A DNA stretch of 53,786 nucleotides from an uncultured Haemophilus sp. (lineage in GTDB: Bacteria; Pseudomonadota; Gammaproteobacteria; Enterobacterales; Pasteurellaceae), in contig CAJLFU010000011.1 in NCBI GenBank assembly GCA_905205995.1, positions 1 to 53,786 on the forward strand, in the 5' to 3' direction. Within the stretch, counting starts at the first letter, position 1; every line of letters starts with the position of its first letter. Shown here piece after piece: positions 45,133 through 53,054 of this stretch. The notes below the pieces were generated by a model. It saw only the letters and a list, made by a program, of their open reading frames with translations. It ran no database searches and had not been told where the DNA came from. A program made the translations under genes and the position numbers.

Positions 45133-45267
45133 ATTATTTCTCTATCTCAGAGCTCATTTAAAACTCATCTCTTATTACATTTCATTATAAATAATGCATT
45201 TCCATTCTTTTCTCATCGATTCAAAATTTTTTACTATATCGTTACGCAAACGATTAAATTATACAAA

Positions 45268-45927
45268 ATGAATTGGGATTATATTTTAAGTGTCACCCCA
45301 CGTTTTATTCATGCCACGCTGATGACCCTTCATCTCGCCTTTTGGGGCATTTTATTGTCGCTGGTGATTGGTGTGATTTGTGCGGTGATTACCACCTACA
45401 AAGTCAAATCATTAACTTGGCTAGTAAAAGGCTATATTGAGCTTTCTCGCAATACGCCTTTATTAATTCAAGTGTTTTTTCTCTATTTTGGGCTGTCTAA
45501 AATTGGCCTGAAATTAGATGGATTTACTTGCGGCATTATCGGTCTGGCCTTTTTAGGTGGAAGCTATATGGCAGAAGCTATTCGTGGCGGTCTGGAAGCG
45601 GTATCAAAAGGGCAAATTGAATCAGCCTTAAGTATTGGTCTAACCCCTTTTCAAGCTTTTCGCTATGTGATTTTTCCACAGGCCTTTGCGATTGCGACAC
45701 CTGCAATCGGAGCAAATTGCTTATTCTTAATAAAAGAAACCTCAGTGATTAGTGCTGTTGCCGTAGCCGAACTGATGTTTGTAGCGAAAGAAGTCATCGG
45801 GCTCGATTACAAAACCAATGAAGCCTTATTTTTATTAGTGGTGTTTTATTTGATCATTCTATTACCGATGTCTATTTTCATTAGTTATTTAGAACGCCGT
45901 ACTCGGAGAGCAAAATATGGGGCTTGA
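45268..45927 (+). CDS. Amino-acid ABC transporter permease 1 (cysteine-type)
   Basis: 219 residues, HisMQ-type permease with about five membrane segments and the EAA loop IRGGLEAVSKGQIESALSIGLTPFQAF. I start at MNWDYILSVTPRFIHAT; the frame runs open 54 codons further up through non-coding sequence and the hemY terminator. It overlaps the second permease start by 11 bp. Order is permease-permease-ATPase-binding protein. Substrate is inferred from the binding protein, which resembles cysteine-binding CjaA. Confidence 0.9.
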   Translation: MNWDYILSVTPRFIHATLMTLHLAFWGILLSLVIGVICAVITTYKVKSLTWLVKGYIELSRNTPLLIQVFFLYFGLSKIGLKLDGFTCGIIGLAFLGGSYMAEAIRGGLEAVSKGQIESALSIGLTPFQAFRYVIFPQAFAIATPAIGANCLFLIKETSVISAVAVAELMFVAKEVIGLDYKTNEALFLLVVFYLIILLPMSIFISYLERRTRRAKYGA

Positions 45928-46585
45928 GTTATTATTCCAAGGCAGCAACATTGAACGCTTGCTCAACGGTTTATGGGTAACAGCTGAAATTGCGTTCGTT
46001 TCTGTCTTCTTCGCCTGTATTTTAGGTGTGATTTTTGGCGTAATTATGACGAGCAAAAATCCCATTATCAAAGCCATCTGCCGCTTTTATTTAGAATTTG
46101 TACGTATTATTCCATTGTTAGCCTTACTTTTCCTCGCGTATTTTGGTTTGGCAAAATGGTTTGATATTCACTTAGATGGCATTTCTGTATGTATTTTGGT
46201 GTTTATTTTCTGGGGAACAGCAGAAATGGGGGATTTAGTGCGTGGTGCATTAACTTCCATTGAAAAACATCAAGTGGAATCAGCCTACGCTTTAGGTTTA
46301 ACGCCGTTTCAAACCTTTGTGTACATTTTACTTCCGCAAAGTTTAAAACGTGTAACACCAAGTGCGATTAACCTCTTTACCCGCATGGTAAAAACCAGTT
46401 CCTTGGCAATGTTAATCGGTGTAGTAGAAGTGATAAAAGTCGGTCAACAAATTATCGAGCATTCATTATTTAGTAATCAATCGGCGGCACTTTGGATTTA
46501 CGGTGTCATCTTCGGTTTATATTTTGTGATTTGTTACCCGCTATCCTTATTTTCCCGTTATTTAGAAACCCGTTGGGAAAGTTAA
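45917..46585 (+). CDS. Amino-acid ABC transporter permease 2 (cysteine-type)
   Basis: 222 residues, second HisMQ-type permease; EAA loop VRGALTSIEKHQVESAYALGLTPFQTF. Five predicted membrane segments. Presumably forms a heterodimer with the preceding permease, with which it overlaps by 11 bp. ATPase gene follows after 18 bp. Confidence 0.9.
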   Translation: MGLELLFQGSNIERLLNGLWVTAEIAFVSVFFACILGVIFGVIMTSKNPIIKAICRFYLEFVRIIPLLALLFLAYFGLAKWFDIHLDGISVCILVFIFWGTAEMGDLVRGALTSIEKHQVESAYALGLTPFQTFVYILLPQSLKRVTPSAINLFTRMVKTSSLAMLIGVVEVIKVGQQIIEHSLFSNQSAALWIYGVIFGLYFVICYPLSLFSRYLETRWES

Positions 46586-46603
46586 TTTTTATTAGGAAAA
46601 CAC

Positions 46604-47368
46604 ATGGCGTTATTAGAAATTAAAAACCTCGTCAAAAATTACGGTGATGTAGAAGCACTAAAAGGCATCAATCTTTCCATAGAAAAAGGCGAAGTTGTCG
46701 TTATTTTAGGTCCATCGGGTTGTGGTAAAAGTACTTTTTTACGCTGCCTAAATGGACTAGAAGAAATAAAGCGCGGTCAGATTTTGCTGCAAAATGCAGG
46801 AGAATTAGGTAAAGACATTCCTTGGGTTAAAGCACGTCAACGCATTGGGATGGTATTCCAAAGTTATGAACTCTTCGCTCATTTATCAGTAATTGACAAT
46901 ATTTTGCTCGGCCCTTTAAAAGTACAAAAACGCGATCGCGCAGAAGCTGAAAAACAAGCCGATGAGTTACTTAAACGCGTAGGTTTATATGACCGAAAAA
47001 ATGCCTATCCACGCGAATTATCCGGTGGACAAAAACAGCGGATTGCCATTGTTCGTTCACTTTGCATGAACCCTGAAATTATTCTGTTTGATGAAGTGAC
47101 TGCCGCTCTTGACCCTGAAATGGTACGTGAAGTACTTGATGTGATTTTAGGTCTTGCCAAAGATGGCATGACGATGCTTATCGTTACCCACGAAATGAAC
47201 TTCGCCCGTCAAGTAGCCAATCGCATCGTATTTATGGATAAAGGGCAAATCATTGAACAGGCAAAACCGGAAGATTTCTTCACGAATCCAACCACGGATC
47301 GTGCGAAAACATTCTTAAATATCTTAAATTATGAACCGAGAGGGACAAACTATGAAGAAAACATTTAA
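46604..47368 (+). CDS. Amino-acid ABC transporter ATPase
   Basis: 254 residues. Walker A GPSGCGKST at 36-44, Q-loop MVFQSYELF, signature LSGGQKQR, Walker B ILFDEVTAALDP, switch His in VTHE. Polar amino-acid (HisP/GlnQ) subfamily. DEVTAALDP has Val where DEPT is usual, a conservative change. It overlaps the binding-protein start by 17 bp. Confidence 0.95.
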   Translation: MALLEIKNLVKNYGDVEALKGINLSIEKGEVVVILGPSGCGKSTFLRCLNGLEEIKRGQILLQNAGELGKDIPWVKARQRIGMVFQSYELFAHLSVIDNILLGPLKVQKRDRAEAEKQADELLKRVGLYDRKNAYPRELSGGQKQRIAIVRSLCMNPEIILFDEVTAALDPEMVREVLDVILGLAKDGMTMLIVTHEMNFARQVANRIVFMDKGQIIEQAKPEDFFTNPTTDRAKTFLNILNYEPRGTNYEENI

Positions 47369-48209
47369 AACATTGACCGCACTTTTAGCCACTGCCACCT
47401 TAGCATTTGGCTTAACCGCGTGTAATGATAAAGAACCAGCTAAAGATGGGGCAAAAACAGTTTCAAGTCTTGAGCAAATACAGAAAGATGGCAAAGTTCG
47501 CATTGGTGTATTTAGCGATAAACCACCATTTGGTTATGTGGATGCGCAAGGTAAAAGCCAAGGCTTTGATGTCGAAATTGGTAAAGCGATCGGTAAAGAC
47601 TTATTAGGCGATGAAAACAAAGTAGAGTTTGTTTTAGTGGATGCCGCAAACCGTGCTGAATACTTACTTTCTAAGAAAGTTGATATTATTCTCGCCAACT
47701 TCACAGTGACACCAGCACGTAAAGAAGTGGTAGATTTTGCTAATCCATATATGAAAGTAGCATTAGGCGTTGTTTCAAAAGATGGGTCTGTGATTACTGA
47801 TCTTGAGCAATTAAAAGGCAAAACTTTAATTGTAGATAAAGGTACTACTGCTGATATTTTCTTCACTAAAAACTATCCAGATGTGAAATTATTGAAATTC
47901 GAACAAAATACAGAAACTTTTGAAGCCTTACGTGATGGTCGTGGTGATGCATTATCTAACGACAATACCTTCTTATTCGCTTGGGCAAAACAAAATCCAG
48001 GTTATACCGTGGGCGTAAAAAACTTTGGTGATCAAGATGTTATTGCACCAGCTGTTCGCAAAGATGCACCTGAATTGTTAAATTGGTTAAATAACGAAAT
48101 CCAAACCTTAGGCAAAGATGGTCGTTTAAAACAAGCTTACGAAAAAACTTTATTGCCAGTTTATGGTGATACCGTCAGCGAAAGCGATATCGTGGTTGAA
48201 TATAAATAA
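47352..48209 (+). CDS. Amino-acid binding lipoprotein, CjaA-like (probable cysteine)
   Basis: 285 residues. Type II signal peptide with lipobox LTAC and lipidated Cys24. The family 3 solute-binding fold carries VRIGVFSDKPPFGYVDAQGK, FDVEIGKAIGKDLLG, VDIILANFTVTPARKEVVDF and GTTADIFFTKNYP. This pattern is close to Campylobacter CjaA, which binds cysteine. So the four-gene unit is probably a cysteine importer, based on recalled resemblance. Starts at ATG 47352, inside the ATPase gene end. USS core encodes Leu-Thr-Ala-Leu-Leu in the signal peptide. Confidence 0.9.
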   Translation: MKKTFKTLTALLATATLAFGLTACNDKEPAKDGAKTVSSLEQIQKDGKVRIGVFSDKPPFGYVDAQGKSQGFDVEIGKAIGKDLLGDENKVEFVLVDAANRAEYLLSKKVDIILANFTVTPARKEVVDFANPYMKVALGVVSKDGSVITDLEQLKGKTLIVDKGTTADIFFTKNYPDVKLLKFEQNTETFEALRDGRGDALSNDNTFLFAWAKQNPGYTVGVKNFGDQDVIAPAVRKDAPELLNWLNNEIQTLGKDGRLKQAYEKTLLPVYGDTVSESDIVVEYK

Positions 48210-48219
48210 TTCTCCCACA

Positions 48220-48256
48220 TTCACTTCTCCTTTAGTCTAACTCAAGGAGAAGTGAA
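48220..48256. repeat. 13-bp inverted repeat after the ABC operon
   Basis: TTCACTTCTCCTT (48220-48232) and its exact complement (48244-48256) round an 11-nt loop. It could end the transport operon, but no T run follows on the plus strand, so an mRNA 3'-stabilising hairpin or Rho-linked stop is also possible. Confidence 0.7.
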
Positions 48257-48375
48257 AACTTACTAAGTTTTGACCGCACTTCCAATTTTAAATGCGAAAT
48301 ATGTTTTTTCTAGATATATGCCTATTTTACCCTTCAACAGCATTTCTTGCATTATAACTTTATAACATCTAAATT

Positions 48376-48390
48376 TGATAATAATTCTTA
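48376..48390 (+). promoter_or_regulatory. Candidate Fur box
   Basis: TGATAATAATTCTTA matches the 7-1-7 Fur pattern TGATAAT-N-ATTATCA at 12 of 14 positions. It lies 43 bp before the binding-protein start, where Fur would repress a nearby promoter. The region is AT-rich, so a chance match is possible. Confidence 0.5.
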
Positions 48391-48432
48391 TTTATGGTAA
48401 TATTCTGATGTTTTATTCAGATAGGAGTTTGT

Positions 48433-49545
48433 ATGCAAAAAAAATCAATAATTCGTTTAATTTTGGCCGTTCTATTACTGACTTTTGGTATCACTACTCA
48501 AGCAGAAATAAAAACAATCAAAGATGTATTAGGACGAGAAGTTAACGTTGATGTGCCCGTAAAAAATGCCGTGTTAGGCTTTTACTATCCTGATTACATT
48601 GCTGTTACGGGTGTTGAAAATTTTAAATATGTTAAAGGTATCTCACGTGAATTTTGGGAAAAATTTAATCCAGGAAGTTGGGCATTGTTTTCTGAAAAAA
48701 TGCCTGAACTCAAAAATATTGCTGATATTGGTAATGTAAATACAGGAACTTTCTCAACCGAAAAAACCTTGGCATTAAAACCTGATGTATTGATTCTTGC
48801 AGAATGGCAATATCAAACTATTGGTTCCGAACTACCAAAGTTAGAACAAGCTGGCGTTCCAATTATTGTTGTCGATTTTAATGCTCAAAGTGTAGAACGA
48901 CACACCCAAAGCGCAAAGATTTTTGGGCAACTTGCAGGTACCGAAGAACGAGCAAATAAAATTGCAGATGAATATGCTCAAGGCATTGCTGATATTCAAA
49001 AACGTGTAAAAGAGGCTAACCTACCTAAACCTAAAATCTATGTAGAATTTGGCAATAAAGGTCCTAGTGAATATAGCTTTACCTTTGGTAAAAATATGTG
49101 GGGTGCTATTGCTGAAACTGTTGGCGGGGATAACGTAAGTGCGCCTTTTGTCGAAAATTGGGGACCAATTAATCCAGAACAACTTCTTGCCGCACAACCT
49201 GAAGTGATTATGATTTCTGGCACAGAAATGGGGCATGAAACTAACGATGAAATGATGGCGATGGGAATAAACATCAATGAACAGGATGCACAAAAACGCC
49301 TAAAAGGTTTCTTAACCCGTGCAGGGTGGCAAGATTTACCTGCAGTTAAAAACCACCGTGTTTACGGTATTTATCATACGGCTTCTCGCTCACTAAGTGA
49401 TCTAGCAGCCGCTCAATTTATGGCAAAAGCACTTTACCCAAAACTTTTTGAAGACATAGACCCACAAAAAACCTTTATGGATTTCCATAAAAACTATTTG
49501 CCTATCATACCTAGTGGTACATTTTTTATTAAATTGAAAGATTAA
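48433..49545 (+). CDS. Periplasmic iron/siderophore-type substrate-binding protein
   Basis: 370 residues. A signal peptide ends near 24 (TTQAEI). Two TroA/FepB-like lobes are joined by a long helix: VLGREVNVDVPVKNAVLGF, TLALKPDVLILAEWQ, LPKLEQAGVPIIVVDF, GGDNVSAPFVENWGPINPEQLLAAQPEVIMISG. This is the FecB/BtuF class that binds Fe-siderophores, heme, cobalamin or molybdate. No permease or ATPase is adjacent, so it is an orphan binding protein that must use a transporter encoded elsewhere. The upstream Fur-like box favours iron. A terminator follows. Confidence 0.85.
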   Translation: MQKKSIIRLILAVLLLTFGITTQAEIKTIKDVLGREVNVDVPVKNAVLGFYYPDYIAVTGVENFKYVKGISREFWEKFNPGSWALFSEKMPELKNIADIGNVNTGTFSTEKTLALKPDVLILAEWQYQTIGSELPKLEQAGVPIIVVDFNAQSVERHTQSAKIFGQLAGTEERANKIADEYAQGIADIQKRVKEANLPKPKIYVEFGNKGPSEYSFTFGKNMWGAIAETVGGDNVSAPFVENWGPINPEQLLAAQPEVIMISGTEMGHETNDEMMAMGININEQDAQKRLKGFLTRAGWQDLPAVKNHRVYGIYHTASRSLSDLAAAQFMAKALYPKLFEDIDPQKTFMDFHKNYLPIIPSGTFFIKLKD

Positions 49546-49554
49546 ACAATTCAT

Positions 49555-49580
49555 AAGGTGAGCGATGCTCACCTTTTTTA
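49555..49580 (+). terminator. Intrinsic terminator of the binding-protein gene
   Basis: AAGGTGAGC, loop GAT, GCTCACCTT followed by Ts: a perfect 9-bp stem, just after the stop codon. Confidence 0.92.
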
Positions 49581-49613
49581 TATTCTCACTGCCTTTCATA
49601 AGTGAAAACTACT

Positions 49614-50012
49614 TTATTTTTGACCGCTCTTTAAAAGATGTGGTGTAAATCTTGCCTTTAATGGCATTCTTTCTTGAATACGTTCCCGATTAATCTGTAA
49701 TGCCGCTTCTGTGGCTTCATAGTCTAACCATAAACTTGGATCATCGGGTAACGTTTCATTCCAAATATATTGCACGTTAAAGCCTCGCGCCTTACATTCC
49801 GTATGCAATGCATCATACCGTTTCTTTAAAAACGCCAATTTATTAAAGAAAAAACGCACATGCCCTTCACCTAACTTATATTCTGCAGGCTGTCCTTTTA
49901 AGTGATATTTACCTTTCGCTACGGCGTTAGGAATACGGGTTAATTCACGATGTTCTGCCAAAAGATGCTGATCACAAAGCTCCTCAGGCGGAATAAGATT
50001 AATTCGAGTCAT
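49614..50012 (-). CDS. pdg: Pyrimidine-dimer DNA glycosylase, T4 endonuclease V-like
   Basis: 132 residues, all-helical T4 DenV family. Excises UV-induced cyclobutane dimers and nicks the abasic site. The start must be MTRINLIPPEEL: Thr2 is the catalytic amine exposed when Met is removed, and Glu23, Arg22 and Arg26 are at the T4 positions. Conserved blocks are DQHLLAEHREL, LGEGHVRFFFNKLAFLKKR and ARGFNVQYIWN. The frame is open 4 codons further up but that start would bury Thr2. It has a single gene context without phage genes, so this is a resident acquired gene. The C-terminal end is shorter and differs from T4. Confidence 0.93.
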   Translation of the reverse strand: MTRINLIPPEELCDQHLLAEHRELTRIPNAVAKGKYHLKGQPAEYKLGEGHVRFFFNKLAFLKKRYDALHTECKARGFNVQYIWNETLPDDPSLWLDYEATEAALQINRERIQERMPLKARFTPHLLKSGQK

Positions 50013-50279
50013 AAGCGATACCAAATAAAAGGAAACATAGTACGAGGCATAAATGTATTTGTCTATTATTTGCTTATCTCTTTAAGAAAAATAAATTTTT
50101 AAGTATTTAAGAAAAGATATTTATCTGAGCATTTTAATAAAGTATTGATCTATTCTAAATAAACAGTATGATCGTCCTAACCTTAACGACTTATTATGCT
50201 CCACAAGAGAAATATTCATAATTTAAAGTGAATAAAGAAGATACCATAAAAAATATTTCATACTTTTGAGACATTCCAA

Positions 50280-50678
50280 ATGAGAATCCTACTCTTTTTA
50301 ACACATTTCGTCATGTTGTTATTTAGTGCTTATTTCTACTTCAACTTTGATGTGCGTTGGGTGCAAGTCATTGGTTATAATTTAGCATTCAACGAGCCTG
50401 TGGCTAATAGTCTAAATCATTCTATTAATATCTATTTTAGACTTATTGCCATTACCACTTTTAGCTATCTCTTTTTTGCTATTTTTCAACGTTTTTATCG
50501 TCGCTTTGCGATGTTACTATGGATGGCGGAAGCTGGAGTATTCGGGAAATATTTATTTGATTTGAATGGGCTACAAGTCACCAATTATGATGGCATATTC
50601 CAAACTTCATCGGTTTATATTTATTTTTTATGCCCATTATTGTTAAGTTTGTTATCCTACCTTTATTGTAAGAAATAA
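50280..50678 (+). CDS. Small hypothetical inner-membrane protein
   Basis: 132 residues, not recognised. About four hydrophobic segments: 1-22, a central 51-66, 73-90 and 109-129; Arg- and Lys-rich loops (FQRFYRRFAML, LYCKK) suggest orientation with the C-terminus inside. No enzyme motif. It faces away from pdg across 267 bp of AT-rich sequence and lies 96 bp before the exported DUF6636-like gene on the same strand. Confidence 0.6.
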   Translation: MRILLFLTHFVMLLFSAYFYFNFDVRWVQVIGYNLAFNEPVANSLNHSINIYFRLIAITTFSYLFFAIFQRFYRRFAMLLWMAEAGVFGKYLFDLNGLQVTNYDGIFQTSSVYIYFLCPLLLSLLSYLYCKK

Positions 50679-50774
50679 AACAAGTAAACTCATAACCTAG
50701 CAATTCAAAAGGGTTTGCAAGCGGTTAAATTTTGTAGGAATTTTACCAATCTCTCCATTCAATAAGGATTCATC

Positions 50775-51215
50775 ATGAAAAAGTTATTTTTATTCTCTTT
50801 ATGTACTTTCTCTGTTTCTAGCTTCGCCTTAACCCCACGAATAGAAACAGCATCAAACTCAGACTCTTTCATCAGTTTCCGCACTGCTAATGACGCTATT
50901 TATTGCTCTGGCGACATTCCTGGTCTAAACCCCAAAGTTGAATGTGTTACCACAATCAAAGGAAAACCGATTTTACCGCGTCCGAAAGATTGTGAATTAG
51001 AATGGGGCGAGTTATTTTCTGTTGGCGCTACCGGAAAAGCCTCACTTGTTTGTGCAAGTGATACCCCCGCTGTGCCAGACTCACAAATTTTGAAAGATGG
51101 AGAAACGATTAAAGGCAAAGGGTGGCAATGTACTGCGTCTGGGGATTCATTAACTTGCTCAAACCAAGAAAAACACGGTTTTAAAATTAGCCAAGCAAAA
51201 CAAAAATTATTTTAG
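50775..51215 (+). CDS. Exported DUF6636-like protein
   Basis: 146 residues. Signal peptide MKKLFLFSLCTFSVSSFA. The mature part has the pattern of the DUF6636 family: a FISFRTANDAIYCSG opening, paired cysteines in VECVT and PKDCELEWG, SLVCASDTP, GWQCTASGDSLTCSN and the ending HGFKISQAKQKLF. Six to seven cysteines imply disulfides in the periplasm or outside. Function unknown. First exported gene in a same-strand series. Confidence 0.7.
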   Translation: MKKLFLFSLCTFSVSSFALTPRIETASNSDSFISFRTANDAIYCSGDIPGLNPKVECVTTIKGKPILPRPKDCELEWGELFSVGATGKASLVCASDTPAVPDSQILKDGETIKGKGWQCTASGDSLTCSNQEKHGFKISQAKQKLF

Positions 51216-51258
51216 TTTGTAGCGTATTTGAAAAATATACAATACGTTAATTGCCTTA

Positions 51259-51297
51259 CCACAGAGCGGTCAAATTTTTATCACTTTTTACAAGGAA
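51259..51297 (+). repeat. Shared leader repeat, copy 1
   Basis: The 35-nt leader AGAGCGGTCAAATTT plus CACTTTTTACAAGGAA (joined by four variable bases) precedes the DUF4424 gene and recurs with two differences before the second DUF4189 gene at 53012-53049. It contains a degenerate USS core (CAGAGCGGT) and the Shine-Dalgarno sequence. Confidence 0.8.
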
Positions 51298-51305
51298 CAC
51301 CAATC

Positions 51306-52316
51306 ATGAAAAAGTCTCTTCTCTTAACGATTCTTTGTCTTCCATTTATGACTCAAGCTAACGACAGTACGGGAACGGTCTCTACTGGTGGTGTGGAATA
51401 TATTAAGAATGAACACATTGCGATGCAAAAAGAAAACCTATTTATCAGCCAAGATAAAATTAAGGTGGAATATGAATATCGCAATCTAACCGATAAAGAC
51501 ATTACTGAGACGGTGCTATTCCCATTACCGGAAGTGATGCTGCACGATTACGGTGATTTTGCTGACACCCAAAGTTTAATCAATTCTTTTAAGATTTATG
51601 CGAATGGCAAAGAAATCAAACCGACGACTCATGTACGCGCATTCTTTTACGAAACCAAAAATGAAGATGATCCAGAGAAAATAGAATTTGTTTCACATGA
51701 TGTCACGGACATTCTTCGTGCCTGTGGTTTAACTGAAGAAGAGTTAATGGAGCCTTGGTTACGTAAATCAGATTCTGCAGATAAGAAAATCTTGAAATGT
51801 CAGGATCCACGTCTTGATAAATATGCATACAAAGACTCTGAAGATGGCGAGGGGGGCGATACGGAAGTCTTTTGGGGCGGACAAATTATTTATAGTTGGC
51901 AACAAACCTTTAAAGCCAATTCGATTACTCAAATTCAGCACGAATATACCCCTCTAGTCGGGGGTGGCATGGGGCTTCATGATCTCGTGAATTATAAAAA
52001 GTTTGCCGATACTTTTTGTATTGATCCATCATTTAAAAAATCAGTAAAAGCAAAATCTAATCAAGGGATATACTACCGTGAGCTAGGTTATATTCTCAAA
52101 ACTGGAGCAAACTGGGCAAAACCTATTGCGGATTTTACGCTTACCATTGAAAGACCAAAAGATCAGATTGTTTCTTTCTGTTGGAAAGGTAAAGGCGAGG
52201 TAAAAAAAGTGCTGCAAAATGACAAAGTCGTGCAATATCAAGTAAAAGAAAAAGACTTCTTACCACAGCATAATTTAGAGGTGCTATATGGTATAGATGC
52301 AAAGTTTTTTAACTAA
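51306..52316 (+). CDS. Exported DUF4424 protein
   Basis: 336 residues. Signal peptide MKKSLLLTILCLPFMTQA, then the DUF4424 pattern: STGGVEYIKNEHIAMQKENLFIS, VEYEYRNLTDKDITETVLFPLPEV, a central EVFWGGQIIYSWQQTFKANS and HEYTPLVGGG. No C-terminal anchor. I start at ATG 51306, with ACAAGGA upstream; the frame is open 26 codons earlier into the leader. The beta-sandwich-like VLFPLPE pattern resembles VIT-type surface domains, but the function is unknown. Confidence 0.82.
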   Translation: MKKSLLLTILCLPFMTQANDSTGTVSTGGVEYIKNEHIAMQKENLFISQDKIKVEYEYRNLTDKDITETVLFPLPEVMLHDYGDFADTQSLINSFKIYANGKEIKPTTHVRAFFYETKNEDDPEKIEFVSHDVTDILRACGLTEEELMEPWLRKSDSADKKILKCQDPRLDKYAYKDSEDGEGGDTEVFWGGQIIYSWQQTFKANSITQIQHEYTPLVGGGMGLHDLVNYKKFADTFCIDPSFKKSVKAKSNQGIYYRELGYILKTGANWAKPIADFTLTIERPKDQIVSFCWKGKGEVKKVLQNDKVVQYQVKEKDFLPQHNLEVLYGIDAKFFN

Positions 52317-52388
52317 AAGCTTGCTTAGTAATATGCTTTTACAATAAAGAGAAGACAAACCTCACAGAATTTTTACAAGGAATAAAAA

Positions 52389-52955
52389 ATGAAAAAATAT
52401 TGGTTAATTCCATTAATGATGCTTGCTAGCAGCCCTTATGCGAATAGCTGTGGTGGGCAATTTGATCCAGCAACTGGAACGTGTCGAATTATTGGTTCTG
52501 ATGGAAGAATGATTATGTATAATTCAGCCCCTCCGCAAGGGGGATATTCTAGTGGTTATTCGAATGTGCCAGTAGAACCACCACGTTCTGACTACTATGC
52601 TGCGATAGCTATCAATAAAGCAACTGGAGGTTGGGGATGGTCAACAGGTCAATTAGATGCTAATCCTGCTTCGCTGGATGCCATAATGAATTGCGAAAAA
52701 GCAAAACAAGGAAAATGCGAAGTGGCTGCGACGCAATTAAATGGCTGTCTTGCTATGGCATCTTCAAAAGATAAAAAAGGGAATTGGACTTACTTCTTCT
52801 CTCATAGTGGCATCTGTGGTTCAGTTGAACAGGAAGCATTATCACATTGCAAAGCCAGCAAAGCTAAAAACTGCCAAATTGAAATTCGTCAATTAGACGC
52901 ACATTATAATTACGCTATTGATAAACTCTTATGGGGGAAATTCTCACAAGACTAG
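52389..52955 (+). CDS. Exported DUF4189 protein A
   Basis: 188 residues. Signal peptide MKKYWLIPLMMLASSPYA; the first mature block SCGGQFDPATGTCRIIGSDG is followed by a Pro/Gly/Tyr linker, then the DUF4189 domain (YYAAIAINKATGGWGWSTG ... NCEKAKQGKCEVAATQLNGCLAMASS ... SGICG ... HCKASKAKNCQIEIRQL). Eight or so cysteines suggest disulfides. The role of DUF4189 is unknown. Paralogue of the next gene. Confidence 0.85.
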   Translation: MKKYWLIPLMMLASSPYANSCGGQFDPATGTCRIIGSDGRMIMYNSAPPQGGYSSGYSNVPVEPPRSDYYAAIAINKATGGWGWSTGQLDANPASLDAIMNCEKAKQGKCEVAATQLNGCLAMASSKDKKGNWTYFFSHSGICGSVEQEALSHCKASKAKNCQIEIRQLDAHYNYAIDKLLWGKFSQD

Positions 52956-53011
52956 CATAAATACTTGTGCATGAATTTTAAAAAGCTTCGCACTACCTTA
53001 ATCTTCTTGAT

Positions 53012-53049
53012 ACAAGAGCGGTCAAATTTCTCTCACTTTTTACAAGGAA
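53012..53049 (+). repeat. Shared leader repeat, copy 2
   Basis: Same leader as 51259-51297, with USS-like AAGAGCGGT at 53014-53022 and ACAAGGAA at its end. The copy before DUF4189 A keeps only the TTTTTACAAGGAATAAAA part. Confidence 0.8.
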
Positions 53050-53054
53050 TAAAA

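Noticed and set aside
49614..50012. Prophage remnant suggested by the T4-like gene
   Set aside because: No integrase, phage structural or lysis genes, and no attachment repeats are nearby; the gene stands alone.
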